NCBI GenBank assembly: GCA_028820845.1 | Contig: JAPPII010000003.1 | Location: 1-64,000 of the forward strand | Direction of reading: 5' to 3' | DNA length: 64,000 nucleotides | Source of the DNA: Candidatus Poribacteria bacterium | GTDB lineage: Bacteria; Poribacteria; WGA-4E; WGA-3G | In this document: piece by piece, positions 8,609 to 17,210 of the stretch | Layout of the letters: every line of letters begins with the position of its first letter | How positions within the stretch are numbered: position 1 is the first letter of the stretch | Notes under the pieces: generated by a model | Seen by the model: only the letters and a program-made list of their open reading frames with translations | What the model was told of the DNA's origin: nothing | Databases searched by the model: none | Position numbers and translations under genes: made by a program

Positions 8609-8803
8609 TTGTTGATTTGAAGGCTTGAGCATGCTATTTTATATAAGGCTTACGCAGGTTTGACCGCAAGACATTCTGTTAGATGGAGACACTTAGAAAA
8701 ACACAGACGTTTGGATAGCACAACCTAACAGGTTATGCTACAAAAGAGCCTTCTGCATAAGTCCTGCAAAAGTGAATACAGAGATCATAGGAGAGGTATT
8801 GAA

Positions 8804-9028
8804 ATGGCTGATCAAGATTTTCGGGAAAGGGTTCTTGAATCCTTACTCAGAATTGAAAATAAGGTAGAATCTCTGAATACCCGCGTGAGTACCTTAGAGC
8901 GCGATGTTGGGTGGATTAAGGGAAAGTTGGAAGGGACACAAGAAGGCAGTGGTAAAATTTTGACTGTCGTCACTGTGTGTACGGCTGTTGGTGCCGCGAT
9001 TATAGCCCTTATTGCCCTGCTGAATTAA
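8804..9028 (+). CDS. Small coiled-coil protein with C-terminal membrane anchor
   Basis: 74 residues: about 45 residues of heptad-like coiled coil (LLRIENKVESLNTRVSTLERD), a short linker, and one hydrophobic segment (ILTVVTVCTAVGAAIIALIALL) at the end. This layout is shared by phage XhlA haemolysin-type accessory proteins and by small DUF1640-like proteins. GGAGAGG precedes the ATG at 8804. It ends inside the 3' end of the convergent restriction gene by 20 bases. The role is unknown; membrane attachment is the only safe prediction. Confidence 0.65.
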   Translation: MADQDFRERVLESLLRIENKVESLNTRVSTLERDVGWIKGKLEGTQEGSGKILTVVTVCTAVGAAIIALIALLN

Positions 9029-9743
9029 ATTTGACGATCTCTTCCCAAAGCATGTTACCATCAGTGTCACAAAAAGTTCCGATGAATTCAGCGGTAAACC
9101 TATTGACAACTTTAGCATATTCTTGCACAAACTGCTCATTCTTCTTTTTTGCCTGATGTCCTAAAGGTTCAATTATGTCAGTATAGAGGCTATCATCACC
9201 CGAAATAAACGCCCAAAATTTTTGTCCGCACAACTTCAAGTAGTCTCCCTTATCTGGGGTTCGATTTTTTCCATAACAGCAACCATTGACAGCAACAACA
9301 TTTTTCAACGATGTGTTTGTGCTGAGGATTCGCTTAGCCTTCCTGAAGTTGTCCCTCAGTTTTGCAACTTGGCTACTATTTCCCCAATTGGGTCCGGATT
9401 TGATTGATACAATATACCTTATGTTATCTCTTTCAAACTCTAAATCAATGCCTTCTGCCGAAGATTTTTGACCGTTATATACCTTTGAACAAATAAAAAT
9501 CGCAAGCCCCTCCAGAAATCCGCCAAAGATCCCTTCTTCTTGTGAAGATAGATGAGCGTCTAAAAGGGTCGTCACAAATTCTGCTGCCGTGTTAATATTT
9601 TTCGCTTTGAATAGATACGGATTTTTCCGTTTGACCACATTCATCAGTTTCAATTTTTGGAGGCTATCTAACCTTCTCTGATGAAAATTCTGAATGTTCG
9701 CCTGAACATAATCAGCGATCTCTTGTTGTGTAATGGGTTTCAT
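9009..9743 (-). CDS. Type II restriction endonuclease, PmeII-like
   Basis: 244 residues from the ATG at 9743; a TTG at 9758 would add five. The N-terminal IQNFHQRRLDSLQKLKL, NPYLFKAKN and the acidic helix EEGIFGGFLEGLAIF, then GIDLEFERDNIRYIVSIKSG, follow the order of PmeII-family enzymes. D of GID and K of IKSG would be the PD-(D/E)xK metal site. It overlaps the end of the methyltransferase gene by about 30 bases, so the pair is one operon. It cleaves foreign DNA unless the partner has methylated the site. The recognition sequence cannot be read from the protein. Confidence 0.8.
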   Translation of the reverse strand: MKPITQQEIADYVQANIQNFHQRRLDSLQKLKLMNVVKRKNPYLFKAKNINTAAEFVTTLLDAHLSSQEEGIFGGFLEGLAIFICSKVYNGQKSSAEGIDLEFERDNIRYIVSIKSGPNWGNSSQVAKLRDNFRKAKRILSTNTSLKNVVAVNGCCYGKNRTPDKGDYLKLCGQKFWAFISGDDSLYTDIIEPLGHQAKKKNEQFVQEYAKVVNRFTAEFIGTFCDTDGNMLWEEIVKFNSAGQ

Positions 9744-10581
9744 GCTGAGTTTCTTCAAATAATAAGCACTGTGTCGAACTGATATTCTCCTGTGCTAATT
9801 GATAATACTGCGGTAGAATTTCAATACCTGCAGAATTTCTTAACAAACTTTGTGCGACTTGACACGTTGTCCCGGCACCCGCAAAGGGATCAAGCACCCA
9901 ATCATTTTCTTTCGTAAACAATTTGATAAACCATTCAGGCAACGATTTCGGAAAAACGGCACTGTGTTTCCGATTTCCGGTCTCCGTTGCTAAGTGTAAA
10001 ACATTCGTCGGATACGCCATTTTTCGGTCTAACCAATTTGAAACATTCTTACCAAACCCACTCCCCACTCTTGATGTATCCCGGCTCTGATCTGTTTTGC
10101 TGAGTTTCTTTAACCTCTTCTCCGCCCAATCTCCCATTGGGACCATAACTGCCTCTTGATACATGTTAAATTTCTTAGTTTTATTAAACTGCAAACATCT
10201 TTCCCAAGCATCTCTGAATCGGTTTGGCCACTTGCCCGGATAGGAATTTTTCTTGTGCCAGACGAATTCTTCTGTCCACAACCAACCTTGCTTTCTCATT
10301 TCAAGTATTAATTCAATAACATAAGTATGCCGTTCCCCATTAAGGGCTTGCTCTTTGATATTCAGGATGAATGTGCCAGATGGCTTAAGGACCCTTAAGA
10401 ATTCCTCGGCTCGGGGTATAAACCAATCTACATATTCATCGGGCCGGATTCCGCCATAAGTTTTAGATCGGCGGTCTGCATAGGGTGGAGAGGTCATAAT
10501 CAGGTCGAATGAGTCGGTATCAAAATGGGTGAGTACCTCTAAGCAATCTCCAAGATAAAGGTCTGTTTTTATTTTTGTCAT
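9712..10581 (-). CDS. Beta-class DNA methyltransferase of a type II restriction system
   Basis: 289 residues. Catalytic motif IV is TSPPY (about residues 30-34), near the N-terminus. The SAM-binding motif I, DPFAGAGTT, is near residue 240. This order (IV before I) defines beta-class amino-methyltransferases, and SPPY favours N4-cytosine, with N6-adenine possible. It protects host DNA from the endonuclease encoded just downstream. The promoter at 10661-10689 is a near-copy of the one before the antitoxin at 3815. No controller (C) protein gene is seen. Confidence 0.9.
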   Translation of the reverse strand: MTKIKTDLYLGDCLEVLTHFDTDSFDLIMTSPPYADRRSKTYGGIRPDEYVDWFIPRAEEFLRVLKPSGTFILNIKEQALNGERHTYVIELILEMRKQGWLWTEEFVWHKKNSYPGKWPNRFRDAWERCLQFNKTKKFNMYQEAVMVPMGDWAEKRLKKLSKTDQSRDTSRVGSGFGKNVSNWLDRKMAYPTNVLHLATETGNRKHSAVFPKSLPEWFIKLFTKENDWVLDPFAGAGTTCQVAQSLLRNSAGIEILPQYYQLAQENISSTQCLLFEETQHETHYTTRDR

Positions 10582-10660
10582 CGAACGATTAGTCCTTACG
10601 CGACGCGTATTATGTTTTGGACATCAGCATACAAAATAGGGTTCTGAATTGCTGAAAATC

Positions 10661-10689
10661 AGTATAGCATATTGTAGGAGCGTTGTCAA
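10661..10689 (-). promoter_or_regulatory. Consensus promoter for the restriction-modification operon
   Basis: The minus strand reads TTGACA, 17 bases, TATACT. 28 of 30 bases are identical to 3861-3890. Confidence 0.75.
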
Positions 10690-10706
10690 ATGCATTTGGA
10701 AGGAGA

Positions 10707-13406
10707 TCAGGGGTTGGGTAGAGATTCATAACTATTCGTATGTTCGTGAATCCGTTGGCGTTCGAGATTAACGTTGGGGTCTGCACGCCGGGGGATGCCT
10801 GTGATTGCATCGACGGATTCATCTGCCTTAAAGCGTAGATAGAGTTTCTGCGATTTCGCAGCAAGTGAAGGATTCTTAAGGGCGCGGTAGCAGCGCATCA
10901 TGTTGTAATGCGCGTCGAGATCTTCTGGGTCCACCGTGAGCGTTTTTTGGAATTCAGCCAACGCGGTTTCGTAGTTACGCTTCAAGAAGTACATACGTCC
11001 GAGCCTATTTCGGACACGGGTGTCGCGTGGAAATTGTGCAGCGGCATGTTGGAGATGTTCGATGGCTGTGTCGTAATCCCCATCCGCCTCTCGAATAAGG
11101 GCGTAGAAGTAGTGAACTTTGGCGCGGTGCGGGTTTTCAGGTGGCAGGGTCCGCTGGATTTCAAACGCTCTTTCAAGCATCGCTTCTGCACCTGGCATAT
11201 CGCCTTCTTCAATTCGACAGCGGGCGATGTTCACCCACCCATCAAGATATGTCGGTTCTATCTCCGTCACCTTTGAAAACGCAATCTGTGCCGCTTTTAG
11301 ATCGCCCTGTAGGAACAACCCAATGCCGTAATCGTTCCAGCGTTCGCGTATGTTTCCAAGTGTCGTAGGTGAAGAGGTAACACCTGCGACTTCAGCCGAT
11401 GTGTCTGCTACTTTTAAGGTTGCTTCGGCAGATGCCATTGTAACAATCGGTAGGTTCGGGATTGCCTTGATTTTCCCGGCGACATCTGAGGTATCACCCG
11501 TCCAGACCCATTTGCCATCGTCGTAGCCTTTACCCACCTGAAAATCGGTGTCTTCCGGGTCACGAACACCCGCATAAGCCCACTGTGTGTGCCACCAGTT
11601 GAACTTGCGGTAGTTAAGTTTCGCTTCAAGCGTCAAGATTTTCCCAGCATCCGATGGAATTTCGAGTCGATACCGGGCTGTATCCGCAGCACCCGGTGGA
11701 ATTGTGTTTGAATAGAGGACAGTCCGGGTTGCCCAAGCGTTCCGTTTATTAATGAGATTCCCGTGTTCATCAAGCATATACGCTCGGTAAAAATGCGCGC
11801 TCGGATCAACGGGTCCATTTCCATCGGGTGCGGCGATTCTACCGTTCCAGAAGATGATCTTTCCATTCTCATCAGTGGCTTTCACTTCCAACCAGATGTC
11901 GAAAGCATCAATCGTTCCGGCGGGAAACCGGTGTCCGACACCGCGTGTACGAACCACGACATCAACGCGCGGGCTTTCACCGCGTGTAACCTCAATCCCG
12001 TCGGTTGGGATCGGCGCACCGTTCGCAAAGAGATCTAATGTGACGGCTTCATTCTGCAAAAACTCCGTCACTGCCTTGAGCTGATCGGGATGCTGATTTA
12101 CGAAAGGTAGTGCCGTGTTCGCAGCGGGGAATCGGTGGTTGTGAACCTTGCCGTTGATATTTCCTGCATCCTTGGAGTCAACGAGGGGCATGTGGCAATC
12201 AACACATTTCTTGGCTGTTTCGGGGTAATAGAAGGACAACGCCCCTTGGTGAGACACACCGCTTTTCTGCCACTGGTCATAGTCATTGAAACCACGAAAC
12301 CATCGAAAGTTGTTAACCGGTTCATCAAGATGGACTTTATGGCAAGTTGAACAGAACTCGGCGGTATTTTGCCGATGGAACGGCTTGAGGAAACTCTTTT
12401 TATGGGGTTCTGGGTCAAGTCGTATGAGATAGTTGTGTAGATTACGGACAATCGGGTTATCGCTGGCAGCAATGTCGTGGAGCGGCGGATATTTAATGAC
12501 ATACCCGCTGTTGCCCATCGTATCTTTGACCTTTTCAATAGAGTGGCACGCTGTGCAGGCGAGTCCGGCTTGTGCGGCAGGTGTATGGAGATTCTCGCGA
12601 ATCGGTCTGTCCATCACACCGTTGAGTAAGATCGCTGGGTCATGGCAGCCCCCGCACCATTTAGAGGGTTGAATGCCGTTAACCTCCTGCATATAGATAA
12701 TTGACTTCCGGTACCACTGATTATTAAAAGAAGAGAAATGATGGGCAGATTCATTCCACTGCCGATAGATGTCGGGATGACACCCCTTCGTTGCACAAGT
12801 CTCCGATGTGAGAAAGAAATCAGTCGGAATCAGCCCACCTGTTTCTGTTTCAACGGATGCAGGGAAGAAGTGTCCGGTTGTGCCGCCGCCTTCCTCGTAC
12901 ATACTCGTCGGGGGTAGTGCTGGGTTTTCGACGAGATAAGTTTCGTTCGGCAGATAGTGCTGCGTGAGTCTCGCGCCAATCGGGAAAAGGACGACACATA
13001 TCAGGACGGCGATACCGACTTTTCTCAAGGATGTGGTAACGGGATCGTCTCTCAACAGGTGAATAGAAAAAAGAATACTACCTACACTGACACTGGTGAT
13101 ATGTGTAATAAGGAGCCAACGATAGGGGGTTGTTGCCCCAACAATCATTAGATAACCGCCAGTGATAATACCAACGGCTATTCCTATAACCCCTGCCCGT
13201 CCGAGCATTGAAATATGCCTAAACTGCCTATAGACATAAATACTAAACGGGAGGATCAGCACAATACCGAGTCCAACGTGGAGCAGAACGTTGAAGATGT
13301 AAAAGAGCGTCGGTTCGCCGAAACTGAACAGATAGGCACTATTGAGTAGAAGAATGAGGAAGATAGATAAGGAAATTTTTTTCATTGTCTGAATCAGGAT
13401 TGACAA
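10707..13406 (-). CDS. Membrane-anchored multihaem cytochrome c with TPR repeats
   Basis: 899 residues. Four to five membrane helices fill residues 10-148. An exported domain follows with haem-binding motifs CGGCH (251), CTACH (284), CSTCH (352), CVDCH (401), plus CATKGCH (204), which has four rather than two residues between the cysteines. A beta-rich region follows (about 450-640). The C-terminal 200 residues are TPRs (WVNIARCRIEEGDMPGAEAMLERAF and similar). It probably transfers electrons at the outer face of the membrane. The start may be the TTG at 13406, because AGGA lies in the end of the SDR gene just upstream; ATG 13385 lacks a ribosome site. It is the last gene of a FAH-SDR-cytochrome run. 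Confidence 0.85.
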   Translation of the reverse strand: MSILIQTMKKISLSIFLILLLNSAYLFSFGEPTLFYIFNVLLHVGLGIVLILPFSIYVYRQFRHISMLGRAGVIGIAVGIITGGYLMIVGATTPYRWLLITHITSVSVGSILFSIHLLRDDPVTTSLRKVGIAVLICVVLFPIGARLTQHYLPNETYLVENPALPPTSMYEEGGGTTGHFFPASVETETGGLIPTDFFLTSETCATKGCHPDIYRQWNESAHHFSSFNNQWYRKSIIYMQEVNGIQPSKWCGGCHDPAILLNGVMDRPIRENLHTPAAQAGLACTACHSIEKVKDTMGNSGYVIKYPPLHDIAASDNPIVRNLHNYLIRLDPEPHKKSFLKPFHRQNTAEFCSTCHKVHLDEPVNNFRWFRGFNDYDQWQKSGVSHQGALSFYYPETAKKCVDCHMPLVDSKDAGNINGKVHNHRFPAANTALPFVNQHPDQLKAVTEFLQNEAVTLDLFANGAPIPTDGIEVTRGESPRVDVVVRTRGVGHRFPAGTIDAFDIWLEVKATDENGKIIFWNGRIAAPDGNGPVDPSAHFYRAYMLDEHGNLINKRNAWATRTVLYSNTIPPGAADTARYRLEIPSDAGKILTLEAKLNYRKFNWWHTQWAYAGVRDPEDTDFQVGKGYDDGKWVWTGDTSDVAGKIKAIPNLPIVTMASAEATLKVADTSAEVAGVTSSPTTLGNIRERWNDYGIGLFLQGDLKAAQIAFSKVTEIEPTYLDGWVNIARCRIEEGDMPGAEAMLERAFEIQRTLPPENPHRAKVHYFYALIREADGDYDTAIEHLQHAAAQFPRDTRVRNRLGRMYFLKRNYETALAEFQKTLTVDPEDLDAHYNMMRCYRALKNPSLAAKSQKLYLRFKADESVDAITGIPRRADPNVNLERQRIHEHTNSYESLPNP

Positions 13407-13409
13407 GTA

Positions 13410-14159
13410 TTATCCTGCGGTGTAGCCGCCGTCAATCGGTAGAGCGATGCCTGTAACAAACGCAGACTCATCGGAGGCGAGGTATAGCGCGCCGTAGGCG
13501 ATTTCTTCAGGCTGCGCGAGTCGGCGCATCGGATGTCTATCCGCAAGTTTACGGTATTCCTCCGGCGTTTTGACAACCCCTGCGACTAACGGGGTCTCAA
13601 CGAAACCCGGACAGATGCAGTTAATGCGGATGTTCTCCTCTGCATAATCGAGTGCCATCCCGCGTGTGAGGTTCGTCACACCTCCTTTGGAGGCGACGTA
13701 GGCTGCCCGGACATCTGCCCCAACAAGTCCGTAGATAGAGGAAAGATTAATAATAGAGCCACCGCCGTTTTTCCGCATTGCCGGAATCGCAGCCTTCGCA
13801 CAGAGATAAACGCCTGTGAGGTTGACATCCAAGCAACGGTGCCAGTCTTCCTCTGGTAAATCAGCAACGGGGAGTCGCATCGCAATTCCGGCACTACTGA
13901 GCAGAATATCCAGCTTGCCGTATGTGTTAACGGTCTCCGTTACCATCCGTTCGGTGTTATCTGAAATTGTGACATCGGTCTGGACGTAGATCGCTTCATT
14001 GCCTGCGTCGTGTATGTCTGTAACGGTCTGATTAGCACCGTTTTCATCAATGTCGGCGACAACCACCTTCGCGCCGTGTTCAGCAAATAAAATTGCGGTG
14101 GCTTTTCCGATACCGGATGCACCACCGGTAATGATGGCTACTTTGTCTTTGAGTCGCAT
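13410..14159 (-). CDS. SDR-family NAD(P)-dependent dehydrogenase
   Basis: 249 residues, the classical short-chain dehydrogenase size. It has the nucleotide-binding TGGASGIGKA near the N-terminus, NLSSIYG with the catalytic Ser region, and YVASKGG with the catalytic Tyr and Lys. It resembles FabG-like sugar or polyol dehydrogenases; the substrate is open. It starts ten bases after the FAH gene and ends three bases before the cytochrome start, so the three are probably one transcript. Confidence 0.93.
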   Translation of the reverse strand: MRLKDKVAIITGGASGIGKATAILFAEHGAKVVVADIDENGANQTVTDIHDAGNEAIYVQTDVTISDNTERMVTETVNTYGKLDILLSSAGIAMRLPVADLPEEDWHRCLDVNLTGVYLCAKAAIPAMRKNGGGSIINLSSIYGLVGADVRAAYVASKGGVTNLTRGMALDYAEENIRINCICPGFVETPLVAGVVKTPEEYRKLADRHPMRRLAQPEEIAYGALYLASDESAFVTGIALPIDGGYTAG

Positions 14160-14169
14160 TTTTTGTTTT

Positions 14170-15111
14170 TTAAAGCCCCTTTTCTGTCCACGCCGCAGGA
14201 TTCACTTCGGGTTCACCGATTCGGTTTCTGAGCATACCGATGTTTTCAATTTCAAGTTCAATAACATCACCGGGTTGAATCCAGCGATCGAGTTCCCATC
14301 CGCATCCTTTTCCAACGGTGCCAGAGCCTAAAAACTCGCCCGGATAGAGTGTCTCTGCTTGCGAGACAAACGAAATCATCTCTTCAAACGAGTAATACAT
14401 ATCCGAGGTATTCCCGTCCGCCCAGACTTCACCGTTAATTCTTGCAATCATTCGGAGGTTATAAGGGTCTCCAATTTCATCGGGTGTAACGAGGCAGGGT
14501 CCCATAATGTTGCTATTATCAAAATCCTTTCCTTTGGCGGGACCGAGTGCCATTGTCATGTGGCGAAATTGAATGTCGCGCGCGCTGATGTCGTTGTAAA
14601 TGGTATAACCGGCAATATATTCGCTTGCTTCTTCTACCGGGATATTTTTGCCAATTTTGCCGATATAGACACCCCACTCCAGTTCAAAATCGAGCTTTTG
14701 GGTGTAGTTGGGCCAGGTAACGACCGCTTCGTGTCCGGCGATAGAGGCTGGACTTGTGCTACCCCGGTAATAGTTGGGTAGTTTGAACCATTCTGGGGAA
14801 ATCTCTTTACCAGTGATACGCGCAGCGGCATCCATGTGGGTTTTGAATACACCGAAGTCTCGGAGGCTTGCCGGACGCGGGAACGGTGCGAGGAGCTGCA
14901 CATCAGCAACAGCATGAATCGCCTCAGAGGCGTTCGCGCCGCCTTCAACCTGCGCAACGCGTTCACGTGCATCCGGGAGGCTATTCTGCTCAAAAAGTTG
15001 CGTCATATCTGGAGCGATTGCGGTGAGATCGACGATCCGATCATCGGCAATCCATGCCCCAATTTTCGCGGTGGTATCTGTCAGGTTGGTTTCAAAGGTA
15101 ACAAGTTTCAT
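14170..15111 (-). CDS. Fumarylacetoacetate hydrolase-family protein
   Basis: 313 residues. The C-terminal two thirds are the FAH fold: KLDFELEWGVYIGK carries the metal-binding acids, followed by GPCLVTPDEIGDP and GSGTVGKGCGWELD. Members hydrolyse or hydrate 2-oxo acids, often in sugar-acid or aromatic breakdown. Its pairing with an SDR dehydrogenase suits a sugar-acid route (dehydrogenase plus 2-keto-3-deoxy acid hydrolysis), which is inference. A promoter lies at 15166-15194. Confidence 0.9.
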   Translation of the reverse strand: MKLVTFETNLTDTTAKIGAWIADDRIVDLTAIAPDMTQLFEQNSLPDARERVAQVEGGANASEAIHAVADVQLLAPFPRPASLRDFGVFKTHMDAAARITGKEISPEWFKLPNYYRGSTSPASIAGHEAVVTWPNYTQKLDFELEWGVYIGKIGKNIPVEEASEYIAGYTIYNDISARDIQFRHMTMALGPAKGKDFDNSNIMGPCLVTPDEIGDPYNLRMIARINGEVWADGNTSDMYYSFEEMISFVSQAETLYPGEFLGSGTVGKGCGWELDRWIQPGDVIELEIENIGMLRNRIGEPEVNPAAWTEKGL

Positions 15112-15165
15112 AAGTATTCTTTTTAGATAGTTATGCCTCCCTGTTCAAATAGTTTTGCAATATTG

Positions 15166-15194
15166 ATTATACGACAGATGCATTTAGAAATCAA
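15166..15194 (-). promoter_or_regulatory. Promoter of the FAH-SDR-cytochrome operon
   Basis: The minus strand reads TTGATT, 17 bases, TATAAT, about 55 bases before the FAH start. Confidence 0.65.
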
Positions 15195-15365
15195 GATTTT
15201 TTGAAAAAACTGGTTGAGAGAAATAGACGGTGTCCACAGTTGTGTTATGAAAGACCTCTACGATTTTTCTTGCACCTGTGCCCGGAGTATGGCATAATTA
15301 GTGCTATAGTTCTACGTTTCTTACCCGTCCTGTTAGGGGTTACTGAGAAAGAATAGGGTGTGCGT

Positions 15366-16097
15366 ATGGTTACCCGACAAGAGATTCAAGCGACATGTGA
15401 TGACATTGTGCGCGAGTTTTCACCGTTACAGGTTACGCTCTTTGGCTCTTATGCCTACGGGACCCCCAGGGAATACTCGGATGTCGATTTATTGGTAGTG
15501 ATGGAGATACCGAAATCGGAGACGCGTCGTCAGGAGACAGAAATCAAGGACCGTATTCCGCGCCCTTTTCGCTTGCATGTTCTCGTGCATTCGCCCGAAG
15601 AACTGGCGTATCGCCTCTCGTATAACGATTGGTTCCTGCACGAAATTACGGAAAAAGGCGAAGTGCTTTATGAATCGCCCAATTTTTTTCTCAAACCTCT
15701 GAAAAAGGAGCCGTGCGCTGTGAATCCGCTGACGTTAGAGTGGGTAGAAAAGGCTGAAGGCGACTATACTGTGGCACAACAATCTCAGCAGAGCCAGAAT
15801 CCCGTAGATGATGTTATATGCTTCTTGGCACAACAATGTGTTGAGAAGTATCTAAAGGCGTGGTTGCAAGAGGCGAATATCCCATTTCCGAGGACACACG
15901 ATTTAAAAGAATTATTGATGTTAATTGTCCCAACCATGCCCACTTGGCAAAGGTGGCAGACTGACTTTTCAAAACTGTCCGAACATGCGGTGGATCCTCG
16001 CTACCCGGGAAAATTCGCGACTGCAGCGGAAACCGCACACGCGATGGGTATCTGTGATGAAGTGCGTCAAGCTGTTCGTGAGCAGTTGAAACTATAG
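15366..16097 (+). CDS. MNT nucleotidyltransferase-HEPN fusion protein
   Basis: 243 residues from the ATG at 15366; a GTG at 15360 is an alternative. Residues 1-105 are a minimal nucleotidyltransferase with GSYAYG and SDVDLLV, the usual metal-binding aspartates. Residues 120-240 are a HEPN domain (LEWVEKAEGDYTVAQQ, FLAQQCVEKYLKAWL, PRTHDLKELL). These two domains usually come as separate toxin (HEPN RNase) and antitoxin (MNT, which AMPylates HEPN) genes; here they are one chain. The canonical Rx4-6H RNase motif is not obvious, so activity is uncertain. Confidence 0.85.
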   Translation: MVTRQEIQATCDDIVREFSPLQVTLFGSYAYGTPREYSDVDLLVVMEIPKSETRRQETEIKDRIPRPFRLHVLVHSPEELAYRLSYNDWFLHEITEKGEVLYESPNFFLKPLKKEPCAVNPLTLEWVEKAEGDYTVAQQSQQSQNPVDDVICFLAQQCVEKYLKAWLQEANIPFPRTHDLKELLMLIVPTMPTWQRWQTDFSKLSEHAVDPRYPGKFATAAETAHAMGICDEVRQAVREQLKL

Positions 16098-16114
16098 TAC
16101 AGTGACGACGGGCT

Positions 16115-17089
16115 TTATACCGTTAGAGATAGGAACAACTCTTCTAATGACATCTCAGTCGTCTGCATTTCGAGAAGTTTCCATCCGCGCCTGACAACGG
16201 TTTCCGCGACTTCTGCCCGAATGTCGGTTGCGGGTGTATAGTGAAGGTGAAAAGTCAGGGTGTCATCAGCCTGCGAAACGTTCTGATCAACCTGAATCAC
16301 GTCTGGAATGTCCCCGAGTGCGGCGGAGACCTCATCAACTGGAGCCCCTGCGACTTCAACAGAAAGCGTTAGGGCTGGAACTTGTGAGTCCTCTGTATCA
16401 TTAGAGCGAGCGTCGTTCTGTTTGGATACGGCACGCCCATTTTCCAATCGGACATCCCCAGTGATTTTTCCCCTGCTGATAATAATTAAGCGTTCGCACG
16501 TGAGACTCGCTTCAGGCAAGATGTGGGTGCTAAAGAGGATTGTTCGTTCTTTGCCAAGTGCCTTGATTAGCTCGCGGATTTCGACGATTTGGCGTGGATC
16601 TAACCCAGAAGTGGGTTCGTCGAGAATCAAAACATCTGGCTCATGAATAAGTGCCTGTGCTAAACCGACGCGTTGCCGAAAACCGCGAGACAATTGCCCG
16701 ATGATCTGATGCCGACGCTCCGTAAGTCCACACGCTTCAACAGCTTTATCCAACTGACCTTTGATATGACTACGGGAAACGCCGCGGATCTTCGCCATGT
16801 ACCTCAAGTACTTCGTCACAGTCATTTCCAGATAGAGCGGTACGTTTTCCGGAAGATAACCGACGCGTTTGCGGACCTCTCTTGATGCTTTAAAAACATC
16901 GTATCCTGCAACGGTAACGTTTCCGCTACTTGCCGGCATAAAGCAGGTGAGAATCCGCATTGTGGTGGTTTTGCCCGCACCGTTGGGACCGAGAAAACCG
17001 ACGATCTGTCCTTTGTCTACCTGAAAGGAGATGTCCTTGAGTGCTTGGAAGGGACCGTAATTCTTTGTAACATTTTGAACTTCAATCAT
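16115..17089 (-). CDS. ABC transporter ATP-binding protein (NatA/GldA-like)
   Basis: 324 residues. Walker A GPNGAGKTT is near residues 34-42, the signature LSRGFRQRVGLAQAL near 134-148 and Walker B VLILDEPTSGLDP near 154-166. The about 100 extra C-terminal residues are typical of exporter ATPases of the GldA/CcmA type. The permease is not adjacent: downstream is the convergent MNT-HEPN gene and upstream a phosphoesterase. The partner must be elsewhere or the gene is displaced. Confidence 0.92.
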   Translation of the reverse strand: MIEVQNVTKNYGPFQALKDISFQVDKGQIVGFLGPNGAGKTTTMRILTCFMPASSGNVTVAGYDVFKASREVRKRVGYLPENVPLYLEMTVTKYLRYMAKIRGVSRSHIKGQLDKAVEACGLTERRHQIIGQLSRGFRQRVGLAQALIHEPDVLILDEPTSGLDPRQIVEIRELIKALGKERTILFSTHILPEASLTCERLIIISRGKITGDVRLENGRAVSKQNDARSNDTEDSQVPALTLSVEVAGAPVDEVSAALGDIPDVIQVDQNVSQADDTLTFHLHYTPATDIRAEVAETVVRRGWKLLEMQTTEMSLEELFLSLTV

Positions 17090-17210
17090 TCTTTTAACCT
17101 GCCCCTGACGGGAGCTGTTAGGTGAAACTTGGCATTCACAACTTTTTCAAGAACCCGCATCGCGCCGATGTTGCGATGCTGCTCCCAGCAGCTAAGGTCT
17201 TTCAAACCTT

